DNA of 14,892 nucleotides from an uncultured Clostridia bacterium (GCA_934631025.1 CAKTXR010000063.1:1-14892), one strand, 5' to 3'; shown: positions 6,982 through 13,937, numbered from the stretch's first letter. The notes: generated by a model from the sequence alone, not told the origin. A program made the numbers and translations.

Positions 6982-8750
6982 GTGTGGTGTTGCGCGGCAG
7001 CAAGTGGAACCGGCACAGCCGGCAGTGCGGCCATCACGTCGCGCTCGAACTGGCGCGCGATGTCGCTGCCGCCGCCCTCGCGCGCGATCAGGCACACCGC
7101 CGTCACCTTGTTTTCGGGATCGACCCAGAAATGCGTGCCGTACGCGCCGCCCCAGCCGTAGCAGCCCGCGGGCAGCGGCTGAGCGTCTGTCACTTCCGTT
7201 GTCACGCGCATGGACAGCCCCCAGCGGCAGCCCTCGGGCTGATCGGGAATGTCGGACGTCAGCTGCGGCGTGCGCATTTCGCGGACGCTCTCCTCGCTGA
7301 GGATACGCACGCCGTTCAGCGCGCCGCCGCCCTCCAGCATCAGCGTGAAGCGCAGATAATCGTTCAGCGTGCCCACCAGCCCCGCCGAGCCGCAGGGATA
7401 GATCTTGCGCACGCCGCCATAGCCGCGCCGGCCGATCTCGAGCTTTTTGAGCGTCTCGGGCGCGTAGACCTCGGCGATCTGCGCCCAGCCGCGCTCGTCG
7501 GGCGTGTAGGTCATGCGGGTCATGCCCAGCGGCGTGAAGATCTCGTTAGACAGAAACGCCGGATAGCTCATGCCGGTCACGACCTCGCAGATGCGCGCGA
7601 GCAGATTCATCGCCGCGACGGCGCTGTAGCCGCTGCGCGTGCCCGGCTGGAAGTCGAGCGCCGCCTTTGCGCTCTCCTTCACGATGCCCTCGAGGGTGTA
7701 ATCCTCGTCCGGCAGCGCGTCGATCAGCTGATCCCAGCCCGCGTTGCCCTGCCCAAGTCCGCTCGAATGGGTCAGTATGTCGCGCATGGTGATGGAGCGC
7801 CGCGCCGGTTCCGTGCCGGTCACGCGCCCTTCCGCGTCCTTAACCGCCACGCGCATACCGGCAAATTCCGGCAGATACGTCTCGATCGGCGCGTCGAAAT
7901 CGACCAGAGCGCGCTCCTTTAAGATCATCATCGCCACGCCGGTGACCGGCTTGGTCATCGAGGCCAGGCGGAACATTGTGTCGCGCGACATCTTGCGGCC
8001 GGTCTCGAGATCGGCCATGCCCTGAATGTTCTGATAGACCGTGCGGCCGTCCACCGTCACGGCGCACACCGCGCCGGCAATGTCGCGCGCGTCGATCTTC
8101 TCCTTCAGGTGCGCGGCGATTGCGGAAAAGTCGTACTTGGCCCTCGGCTTTTCCTTTATGGGCTTTGCGGGCGCATACTTCTTGCCCTTTTCGGCGCACA
8201 GGCGGTTGGCTGCGTCCGCGCCGCGCTGCACCAGCTCGCAGATCACGTCGCACGCGTCCAGATAGCCGTCGTAGGCCACCTTGCGCTCCTCGGGCGTGCG
8301 ATAGGGCGCGAGCACCCAGTCGGCCAGATCCCAGCCCTGCGGCGCGCGGCCCGTGCCCACGCGGACACGCGGGAAATCGTCGCGGCCGAGCAGATAGATG
8401 ATCGAGCGCATCCCGTTGTGCGTGCCGGCGCTGCCCCTGGGACGGAAGCGGACGTGTCCCGGCTCCAGATCGACGTCGTCGTACACCACGATCAGGTGAT
8501 CCGGCTCGATCTTGTACCAGTTCATCAGCTCGACTACGCTCTCGCCGGAGAGATTCATGAACGTCTGCGGCTGAGCCAGCACGACGCGCTCGCTGCCGAT
8601 GCGCCCCTCCGCCAGCTTCGCCTTGCACTTGAGCTTGTTGAAGGACAGCCCCAGCCGGCCGGCCAGCAGCTCCAGCACGTCGAACCCCACGTTATGGCGG
8701 GTGCGGGCGTATTTGTCGCCCGGATTGCCCAGCCCCACAATCACATACAT
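6975..8750 (-). CDS. pth: Peptidyl-tRNA hydrolase fused to a beta-lactamase-like serine hydrolase
   Basis: This 591-residue protein joins two enzymes in one frame. Residues 1 to about 190 are a complete Pth, which releases peptides from peptidyl-tRNA in the cytoplasm. It has GLGNPG at 6-11 (N9), H19 in RTRHNVGF, FMNLSG (N66), the YDDVDL aspartate (D91) and N112 in HNG. A Lys/Pro-rich linker (191-208) follows. Residues 209 to about 575 form a class C beta-lactamase/esterase VIII-type hydrolase with S264-M-T-K267, Y375-S-A and a GGAYGTHFW segment at 534-542. The second domain's substrate is unknown, and it has no signal peptide. The start at 8750 is set by GGAGG upstream and the canonical MYVIVGLGNPG opening. 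The last 16 or so residues, rich in P/V/A then QHHTT, come from the repeat element. Confidence 0.92.
   Translation of the reverse strand: MYVIVGLGNPGDKYARTRHNVGFDVLELLAGRLGLSFNKLKCKAKLAEGRIGSERVVLAQPQTFMNLSGESVVELMNWYKIEPDHLIVVYDDVDLEPGHVRFRPRGSAGTHNGMRSIIYLLGRDDFPRVRVGTGRAPQGWDLADWVLAPYRTPEERKVAYDGYLDACDVICELVQRGADAANRLCAEKGKKYAPAKPIKEKPRAKYDFSAIAAHLKEKIDARDIAGAVCAVTVDGRTVYQNIQGMADLETGRKMSRDTMFRLASMTKPVTGVAMMILKERALVDFDAPIETYLPEFAGMRVAVKDAEGRVTGTEPARRSITMRDILTHSSGLGQGNAGWDQLIDALPDEDYTLEGIVKESAKAALDFQPGTRSGYSAVAAMNLLARICEVVTGMSYPAFLSNEIFTPLGMTRMTYTPDERGWAQIAEVYAPETLKKLEIGRRGYGGVRKIYPCGSAGLVGTLNDYLRFTLMLEGGGALNGVRILSEESVREMRTPQLTSDIPDQPEGCRWGLSMRVTTEVTDAQPLPAGCYGWGGAYGTHFWVDPENKVTAVCLIAREGGGSDIARQFERDVMAALPAVPVPLAAAQHHTT
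7010..7022 (-). repeat. Small satellite hairpin inside the 3' end of the Pth fusion
   Basis: In gene sense, CCGGC and GCCGG flank a TGT loop, just before the TTCCACTTGCTGCCGC linker and H4. It is translated as part of the C-terminal tail of the fusion protein. The same arrangement follows ybaK at 13832-13844, where the stem is GCGGC/GCCGC with the same TGT loop. Confidence 0.6.
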
Positions 8751-9003
8751 AATGTTTTTCCTCCGCTGATATGTTTTCTTTTCCGCCGCGCGCAGTCTGC
8801 TGATCCCGCTTTCCAGCCGCGCCGCAAAGTGCGTTTGCAAGCCCCGCCAGTCATTTTCACGCGCGGTGCAACTCGGCTTTGTCGTTCTTTAACCGCGCTT
8901 CCCAGCCCGCGCCCGCGGCCGGTCACACTTCCTCAAACGGGCAGGCCAAAAGAGGAATCAGGCGCGAAAGCCCGATTCCCCCGCGGCGGGCGCAATGCCC
9001 ATT
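8751..9003 (-). other. glmU-pth intergenic region
   Basis: No gene is seen. Just after the glmU stop the minus strand has a possible weak terminator: GCCCG and CGGGC arms around 8972-8993, followed by only three T residues. I found no convincing promoter for pth in the rest, so read-through from purR-glmU is likely. A ribosome-binding GGAGG ends the region in front of pth. Confidence 0.35.
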
Positions 9004-10047
9004 TTATCCCCTGATCACCGTGAACGGCTCCACGACGCGATCCTTCTCCACCGTCGCGCCGTTGACCACGCATTTCTCCAGCCGCACGCCGCTCTCCACG
9101 ACGGCGTTGCGCAGCAGGCTCCCGCCGATCACGCAGCCGTCGCCCACGCGCGAGAACGCGATCTGGCAGCCCGCGCGCAGCAGGCACCCCTCGCCGATCA
9201 CGCAGCCGCGGCCGATTTCGCAGTCGGGATGGATCACCGTATCGCGGCCGATCAGCACGTCCGGCTGAATGTAGACGCGCTCGGGATCGATCATAGTCAC
9301 GCCGCGCAGCATATGGCGGCGGTTGATGCGCGCGCGCATGAGGCGCTCGGCCTCGGCCAGCTGCACGCGGTCGTTCACGCCCATGCCCTCCTCAGGCTCG
9401 AGCGAGGGCACGCCGCGCACGATTTCGCCGTTTTCGGCCAGCAGCGCAATCACGCCGGAGAGGTGATAATCGCCGTTGCTGTCCGGCTCCAGCACCTCGA
9501 TCGCGCGCAGGAGCTTCTCCACGTCGAACGCGTACACAGAGCGGCAGATCTCGGACAGCCCCAGCTGATCGGCCTTCAGGTCCTTCTGATCAACCACGGC
9601 GCGCACCGTGCCGCCCTCGCGAATCACGCGCGCCGAGCCGAAGGGATTGTCCACGCGCGCGGTCAGCACCGCCGCGGCGCACGATCCGCTCTCGACCTCG
9701 CTGACCAGCCGCGCCAGCGTCTCGCTCTGAATGAGCGGCTTGTCGCCCGGAACGATAAGCGCGACGCCCTGCCGGCCCTGAAGGCGGCGCGCGGCGCTCT
9801 TCACCGCCCAGCCCGTGCCGAAGCCGTCCGGCGCCTGACGGATGAACTCCGCGCGGCCCTTGTAATGCGCGGAAAGCCGCTCGTGAGACGCGCCCACGAC
9901 GACGATCTGCTCGCGGCAGACGGGGTCAAGCGCGCGCATGACGTGCTCCACCATCGCGATGCCGCACACCTGATGCAGCATTTTCGGCGTCTGCGAGCAC
10001 ATGCGGACGCCCTCTCCGGCAGCCATCACCACAGCCAGTCTGTCCAT
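9004..10047 (-). CDS. glmU: GlmU-type UDP-GlcNAc pyrophosphorylase lacking most of the acetyltransferase domain
   Basis: GlmU makes UDP-N-acetylglucosamine for the cell wall. This protein has 347 residues against about 455 for the bifunctional enzyme. Residues 1-228 are the nucleotidyltransferase: VVMAAGEGVRM (7-16), PKMLHQVCG (21-29), D102 in VPGDKPLI and N225 in GMGVNDRVQLAEAE, the expected metal ligands. Several motif residues differ from the usual ones: GEGVRM for G.GTRM, FGTGWAV for LGTGHAV, SEICRSVYAFD for EINTGIYAFD and YHLSGVI for YYLTDVI. Residues 251-347 give only about five hexapeptide coils, ending before the acetyl-transfer active site. It probably acts only as a uridylyltransferase, and its sugar substrate is uncertain. 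ATG 10047 follows AAGGAG by 8 nt. It lies 93 nt after purR, probably in the same operon. Confidence 0.9.
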   Translation of the reverse strand: MDRLAVVMAAGEGVRMCSQTPKMLHQVCGIAMVEHVMRALDPVCREQIVVVGASHERLSAHYKGRAEFIRQAPDGFGTGWAVKSAARRLQGRQGVALIVPGDKPLIQSETLARLVSEVESGSCAAAVLTARVDNPFGSARVIREGGTVRAVVDQKDLKADQLGLSEICRSVYAFDVEKLLRAIEVLEPDSNGDYHLSGVIALLAENGEIVRGVPSLEPEEGMGVNDRVQLAEAERLMRARINRRHMLRGVTMIDPERVYIQPDVLIGRDTVIHPDCEIGRGCVIGEGCLLRAGCQIAFSRVGDGCVIGGSLLRNAVVESGVRLEKCVVNGATVEKDRVVEPFTVIRG

Positions 10048-10066
10048 GCTTAACGCTCCTTTTCAT

Positions 10067-10083
10067 CCGGCGTTTTCCGCCGG
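10067..10083. other. Hairpin between purR and glmU
   Basis: CCGGCG (10067-10072) pairs with CGCCGG (10078-10083) across a 5-nt loop, 20 nt upstream of the glmU start. On the minus strand it is followed by ATGAAAAGGAG, not a T-tract, so it should not stop purR transcripts. It may affect messenger stability or translation of glmU. Confidence 0.4.
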
Positions 10084-10140
10084 TTTATTCACATCCGCGC
10101 GATGAAAGCCCCGCGCGGAAACCGTTTCCGTTTTCAGCCG

Positions 10141-10968
10141 TCAGTCCTCGTAGATCCAGTCGGACGGCACGACGCGCGCGCTGCCCTTGTCGCGGTCGAC
10201 CTCGCTGAGCACCATCAGCGCGGTCACGCCGTCCACGCGCTTCAAGTGCGGCTCGGCGGTGGCGATCACAACGCCCGTGCCCACGACCTCCACGTCGAAC
10301 TCGCGCATCAGGTCGTGCATACCGCGCAGCGTTCCGCCGCCCTTCATGAAATCGTCGATGATCAGCGCCTTCTGTCCGGGCGTGACGGCGCGGCGCGCCA
10401 GCGCCATCGTCTCGATGCGGTCGCCCGTCTCGCCGCTGATGTAGTTGATCTTGACGGCCGAGCCCTCGTACGCCTTGGAATCGCGCCTCGCGATCACCAG
10501 CGGCACGTTCAGCATCTTGGCGGTCATCATGGCGACGGGAATGCCCTTGGTCTCCATGGTCAGCACAAAGTTCGGATTCTTTTCATAGTAGCGGCAGGCC
10601 AGAACCTCGCCCATGATCTCGGACGCGTCCGAATCGCAGGTGATGTCCGTCGTATAGAGGAAATCGCCCGGCAGAAGCCGCCCCGGCCTGCTCAGGCGGC
10701 GGCTCAGCTCCTCGAGCGCCGCAACGCGCTTTTCGCGCGAGGGAATCGCGCGGTAAATCACGCCGCCCGCCGCGCCGGCTACGGTGCTCAGCCGGCCCAG
10801 ATCGAACTGCGCGAACGTATCGGCCAGTATGCTCAGGTCCTCGCTGACGGTGGATTTGGCCGCGCCAAACATCTCCGTAAAGTGAGAGAGCGTGTAGAGC
10901 CGGTTGGGCGTACCCGTGAGAACGCGGGCCATCGCCGCGAGCCGCTCATTGCGTTTGATGCGATCCAT
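10141..10968 (-). CDS. purR: Purine operon repressor PurR (PRPP-responsive)
   Basis: This is the Gram-positive PurR, unrelated to the LacI-type repressor of E. coli. It binds PurBox DNA and is released by PRPP. The 275-residue length fits the family (about 285 in Bacillus subtilis). Residues 1-75 are a winged-helix domain with a helix-turn-helix-like stretch around EMFGAAKSTVSEDLSIL (32-48). The remainder is a phosphoribosyltransferase fold with the PRPP-binding loop ALIIDDFMKGGGT at 201-213. The conserved KINYISG segment is at 173-179. The start MDRIKRNERL at 10968 is preferred over an in-frame codon at 11073, because it matches family N-termini and follows a GGAAGGA site. It is divergent from murC and heads a probable operon with glmU. 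Confidence 0.96.
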   Translation of the reverse strand: MDRIKRNERLAAMARVLTGTPNRLYTLSHFTEMFGAAKSTVSEDLSILADTFAQFDLGRLSTVAGAAGGVIYRAIPSREKRVAALEELSRRLSRPGRLLPGDFLYTTDITCDSDASEIMGEVLACRYYEKNPNFVLTMETKGIPVAMMTAKMLNVPLVIARRDSKAYEGSAVKINYISGETGDRIETMALARRAVTPGQKALIIDDFMKGGGTLRGMHDLMREFDVEVVGTGVVIATAEPHLKRVDGVTALMVLSEVDRDKGSARVVPSDWIYED

Positions 10969-11000
10969 TTTCTTTCGTTCCTTCCTTTCATTTGGCGAAC

Positions 11001-11012
11001 GATTTGCAAATC
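11001..11012. promoter_or_regulatory. 12-bp perfect palindrome in the purR leader
   Basis: GATTTGCAAATC is a perfect palindrome about 33 bp upstream of the purR start codon and downstream of both candidate purR promoters. A CGAAC (10996-11000), the core of a PurBox, adjoins it. A second, properly oriented PurBox is not present. An operator, possibly autoregulatory, is a guess. Confidence 0.3.
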
Positions 11013-11028
11013 CCCGCCAGTAAAGTTT

Positions 11029-11058
11029 ATTATAAATCATACATTTCCATCTTGCCAG
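11029..11058 (-). promoter_or_regulatory. Candidate proximal purR promoter
   Basis: On the minus strand, a perfect TATAAT -10 (11029-11034) lies 18 bp from a CTGGCA -35 (11053-11058, 4 of 6 to consensus). The predicted leader to purR is about 55 nt and carries the GATTTGCAAATC palindrome. Confidence 0.45.
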
Positions 11059-11075
11059 CCTGCTTTTCCTCATTC

Positions 11076-11105
11076 CTTATAATTTAACGTTTCTTTAACA
11101 TTCAA
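11076..11105 (-). promoter_or_regulatory. Candidate distal purR promoter
   Basis: On the minus strand, TTGAAT (11100-11105) and TATAAG (11076-11081) are separated by 18 bp. It lies back to back with the murC promoter, about 24 bp between the two -35 boxes. It would give a leader of about 100 nt. One or both purR promoters may be used. Confidence 0.45.
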
Positions 11106-11129
11106 AGCGGCGGTTCAATCGGTTTGCGG

Positions 11130-11158
11130 TTGCCCCGCGGCGCGGCATGGCGTATAAT
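11130..11158 (+). promoter_or_regulatory. murC operon promoter
   Basis: TTGCCC (11130-11135) and a perfect TATAAT (11153-11158) are separated by 17 bp on the plus strand. Transcription should start near 11165, giving a leader of about 43 nt before ATG 11208. It would serve the murC, alpha/beta hydrolase and ybaK genes. Confidence 0.7.
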
Positions 11159-11207
11159 GGTAGAAAAAATGGCTTTTTCCATCCCCGGATGAAAGGATGA
11201 TCGTCAT

Positions 11208-12593
11208 ATGTCTGCTGAAATGGGCGGAAAGCATCTGCATTTTATCGGAATCGGCGGCAGCTCCATGAGCGGGCTGGCGCGGTTCATGCTGCAAAAGGGC
11301 TGTACCGTGTCCGGCTCCGACCGCGACGCCTCCCACAAGACCGAAGCGCTCGAAAAGCTGGGCGTAAAGGTTTACATCGGCCACAGCGCCGAAAACGTCC
11401 ACGGCGCGGATCTGGTGGTTTATTCGGCCGCCATTCCGGAGAGCAACCCCGAGCGCGCCGAGGCGAAGAGGCTGGGCATTCCGCAGGTCGAGCGCGCGGT
11501 GCTGCTGGGGCGGCTGATGAGCACGTTCGATCAGGCGGTCTGCGTCTCCGGCACGCACGGCAAGACCACCACCACGTCGATGATCGCGCAGATTTTCGTC
11601 GAAGCGGGCGAGGATCCGGGCGTTCACATCGGCGGCGAACTGGACGCGATCGGCGGCGGCACGCGCGTGGGCGGCGGCAATACGTTCATCGCCGAGGCCT
11701 GCGAATACAGCGGCAGCTTCTGGCATTTCTATCCCACGATCGCGGTGATCCTCAACATCGACGAGGATCACCTGGATTTCTATAAGGATCTGGACGACAT
11801 CGAAGCGTCGTTCAGGCGCTTTGCGGGCCTTGTGCCCGAGGACGGCTGGGTCGTGGGCTGGGGCGACGATCCGCGCGTTCGGCGCGTGCTGTCCTCGCTG
11901 AAATGCCGCACGCGCACCTACGGCCTTGAGCCGTACAACGAGCTGCGCGCCGAGGATATTTCCTACGACGAGCTGGGCCGGCCGCGCTTCACCGTGACGC
12001 TCTACGGACACCCGCTGTGCGAGGTCGAGCTGGCCGTTTCGGGCGAGAAGAATCTGCTGGACGCACTGGCCGCGATCGCCGTTTCCGACATCGCCGAGCT
12101 GCCCATGAGCCGCGTGTGCGAGACGCTGGCCCACTTCACCGGCGCGCACAGGCGGTTCGACCTGACCAGCGTAACCGACGGCGTGCGCGTCTATCAGGAC
12201 TATGCGCACAATCCCGCCGAGATGAAAACGGCCATCCACATCGCCGCCATGCAGCCGCACGAAACGCTCTGGGCGGTCTGGCAGCCGCACACCTACTCGC
12301 GCACGAAGGCGCTGTTCAACGGCTTTGTGGAGACGTTCGACGAGGCCGATCACGTCCTCATCACCGACGTCATGGGCGCGCGGGAGAGCGACCCGGGCGA
12401 CATTAAGAGCGAGATGTTCCTGGAACCGCTGCGCGCGCGCGGCAAAAAGGTGGACGTGACCCCCACGTTCGACGATGCGGAGGCCTATCTGAGGAGTCAC
12501 TGGCACAGCGGCGATCTGGTGATCACGCTGGGCTGCGGCAATATTGATCTTTTGAACGAACAGATTGCGAAAAAAGGAGATACGAAGCAATGA
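11208..12593 (+). CDS. murC: UDP-N-acetylmuramate--L-alanine ligase
   Basis: MurC adds L-alanine to UDP-MurNAc with ATP, the first amino-acid step of peptidoglycan precursor synthesis in the cytoplasm. The 461-residue protein has full family length. It has the N-terminal Rossmann motif HFIGIGGSSMSGLA (11-24), the ATP loop SGTHGKTTTT (114-123), EACEYSGSFWHFYP (163-176), and NIDEDHLDFY (183-192). The C-terminal ligase motifs are DYAHNPAEMK and WQPHTYSRT. The usual DYAHHPTE reads DYAHNPAE here, a conservative variation. ATG 11208 follows AAAGGA by 10 nt. Its stop overlaps the next start by four bases (ATGA), which implies translational coupling. It is divergent from purR. Confidence 0.97.
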   Translation: MSAEMGGKHLHFIGIGGSSMSGLARFMLQKGCTVSGSDRDASHKTEALEKLGVKVYIGHSAENVHGADLVVYSAAIPESNPERAEAKRLGIPQVERAVLLGRLMSTFDQAVCVSGTHGKTTTTSMIAQIFVEAGEDPGVHIGGELDAIGGGTRVGGGNTFIAEACEYSGSFWHFYPTIAVILNIDEDHLDFYKDLDDIEASFRRFAGLVPEDGWVVGWGDDPRVRRVLSSLKCRTRTYGLEPYNELRAEDISYDELGRPRFTVTLYGHPLCEVELAVSGEKNLLDALAAIAVSDIAELPMSRVCETLAHFTGAHRRFDLTSVTDGVRVYQDYAHNPAEMKTAIHIAAMQPHETLWAVWQPHTYSRTKALFNGFVETFDEADHVLITDVMGARESDPGDIKSEMFLEPLRARGKKVDVTPTFDDAEAYLRSHWHSGDLVITLGCGNIDLLNEQIAKKGDTKQ

Positions 12594-13318
12594 GTACTGT
12601 TTCCGAATGGCGCGGCTTCAAGCGCGAGGATTTCGAGTTCGAGGGTCACAAGTGCATATTCGTTCATCCCGATCAGCCCCGCGCCGACCGCGGCTGGGTG
12701 TGGCGCGCGGAGTTCTTCGACGCGTTCGCCCAGGTGGACGAGGCCATGGCGAAGGACGGCTACGCGATCGCCTACGTCGGCCTGTCCAACCGCTACGGCT
12801 GCCCCTCGGCGGTCGAGGATATGGAGTCCTTCCGCAAAATGCTGTGCGAGAAGTACGACCTCTGCGACAAGCCGTTCATCTTCGGCTTCAGCCGCGGCGC
12901 GCTCTATGCGGTCAACTATGCGCTGACCTATCCCGAGCACGTCGGCAAGCTCTATCTGGACGCGCCGGTGATGGACATCCGCAGCTGGCCGGGCGGACTG
13001 GGCATCGGCGCGGGCACGCCGGACTGCTGGAAGGAGTGCAAGGAGATCTACGGCCTGACCGACGAGACGGCCAGGACGTTCGACAAGAATCCGCTCGACC
13101 GCGCCGAGGAGCTGGCGAAGCTGAACATTCCGGTCATCCTCGTGGCGGGCGGCGACGACAAGACCGTGCCACTGTGCGAAAACGGCGAGCTGTTCGCCGT
13201 GCGCTTCCGCAAGGCGGGCGGCCAGCTGCGCATGATCGTCAAGCCCGACTGCGATCATCACCCCCATTCGCTGGAGGATCCCGCGCCGGTGGTCGAGTTC
13301 CTGGAGCGAAAGGACTGA
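12590..13318 (+). CDS. Alpha/beta hydrolase family protein
   Basis: This 242-residue cytoplasmic protein has an alpha/beta hydrolase fold. The nucleophile elbow is FGFSRGALYA, with S101 the likely nucleophile in G-F-S-R-G. The acid is probably D190 in AGGDDKTVP. The base is a histidine in the DCDHHPHSL segment (H224 or H226). There is no signal peptide or membrane segment. The ATG overlaps the murC stop, so it is translationally coupled to murC and followed by ybaK six bases later. The substrate cannot be told from sequence. Similar proteins are annotated as prolyl-oligopeptidase-like or sugar-ester hydrolases. Coupling to murC hints at a cell-envelope or cell-wall-fragment role, but this is inference. 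Confidence 0.85.
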   Translation: MSTVSEWRGFKREDFEFEGHKCIFVHPDQPRADRGWVWRAEFFDAFAQVDEAMAKDGYAIAYVGLSNRYGCPSAVEDMESFRKMLCEKYDLCDKPFIFGFSRGALYAVNYALTYPEHVGKLYLDAPVMDIRSWPGGLGIGAGTPDCWKECKEIYGLTDETARTFDKNPLDRAEELAKLNIPVILVAGGDDKTVPLCENGELFAVRFRKAGGQLRMIVKPDCDHHPHSLEDPAPVVEFLERKD

Positions 13319-13324
13319 CGCGCC

Positions 13325-13825
13325 ATGGCAGAGACAAAAACAAACGCTGTGCGCATTGTCGAATCGCACCATATTCCCTACACGCTGCACGCCTATGCTT
13401 CCAGGGAAGCCGTGAGCGACGTGGCCGAATCGGGCCGTCTGGGCGTCATCCTTGCCGAGAAGCTGGGCATACCGGTCGAGGCGGTGTTCAAGACGCTGGT
13501 GACGCAGGGCGCGCACGGAGGCTACTATGTGTTCGTCGTACCGGCGGCGGGCGAGCTGGATCTCAAGAAGGCGGCGCGCGCCGTGGGCGAAAAGTCGGTC
13601 TCGATGATTCCGGTGAAGGACATCAACAAGGTAACCGGCTACATACGCGGCGGCTGCAGTCCGGTGGGCATGAAGAAGGCGTACGTCACGCGCATCGACG
13701 CGTCGGCGCAGGGGCAGAGTGCGATTTTCGTCAGCGCCGGCCGCATCGGCCAGCAGATGGAGATCAATCCCGAGCAGCTCGCGCAGGTATGCGGCGCCGA
13801 ATTCGCTGACATCACGGCAGGCTGA
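13325..13825 (+). CDS. ybaK: YbaK/EbsC-type aminoacyl-tRNA deacylase (Cys-tRNA(Pro) deacylase)
   Basis: YbaK proteins hydrolyse Cys-tRNA(Pro) misacylated by prolyl-tRNA synthetase, a translation proofreading step. This one has the normal length of 166 residues. It has the conserved lysine K56 in AVFKTLVT, the central VPAAGELDLKKAA segment, and the YIRGGCSPVGMKK motif (residues 106-118). The end of the upstream gene supplies the AAAGGA ribosome-binding site, 10 nt from ATG 13325. It closes the murC operon. The composite hairpin repeat begins a few bases after its stop codon. Confidence 0.93.
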   Translation: MAETKTNAVRIVESHHIPYTLHAYASREAVSDVAESGRLGVILAEKLGIPVEAVFKTLVTQGAHGGYYVFVVPAAGELDLKKAARAVGEKSVSMIPVKDINKVTGYIRGGCSPVGMKKAYVTRIDASAQGQSAIFVSAGRIGQQMEINPEQLAQVCGAEFADITAG

Positions 13826-13831
13826 GCCACG

Positions 13832-13844
13832 GCGGCTGTGCCGC
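13832..13844 (+). repeat. Small satellite hairpin after ybaK
   Basis: GCGGC (13832-13836) pairs with GCCGC (13840-13844) across TGT. It begins 7 nt after the ybaK stop and is followed by CTTCCACACCGCTTCGCG. It is the counterpart of the hairpin inside the Pth-fusion 3' end (CCGGC/GCCGG) and of GCGGGC/GCCCGC at 405-419 in the beta-helix gene's 3' end. Confidence 0.6.
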
Positions 13845-13861
13845 TTCCACACCGCTTCGCG

Positions 13862-13874
13862 ACCGCAGTGCGGT
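13862..13874 (+). repeat. Second small satellite hairpin after ybaK
   Basis: ACCGC (13862-13866) pairs with GCGGT (13870-13874) across AGT, directly before TTCCACTTGCTGCCGC. The repeated pattern is a short stem with a WGT loop followed by TTCCAC. Confidence 0.55.
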
Positions 13875-13902
13875 TTCCACTTGCTGCCGCCGGGCGCCAC
13901 AC

Positions 13903-13937
13903 GACTTGCCAAACCATAAATTGGAGTTTGGCAAGTC
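13903..13937 (+). repeat. 35-nt covarying hairpin element H5
   Basis: The stem is a perfect 12 bp, GACTTGCCAAAC (13903-13914) with GTTTGGCAAGTC (13926-13937), and the loop is CATAAATTGGA. It is the most divergent stem of the six, with AAAC/GTTT where others have CGAC/GTCG or CGGC/GCCG, yet pairing is complete. The flank before it (TTTCCACTTGCTGCCGC) and after it (TTCGATAGTGC) match H2-H4. Confidence 0.92.

Noticed and set aside
10974..11000. A canonical pair of PurBoxes in front of purR
   Set aside because: One CGAA core and one TTCG core occur, but they point away from each other, opposite to the usual convergent arrangement, and flanking A/T-rich positions do not fit.
11115..12590. Minus-strand frame of 491 codons antisense to murC
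   Set aside because: It is a shadow of murC, which has all ligase motifs, a promoter and a ribosome-binding site.
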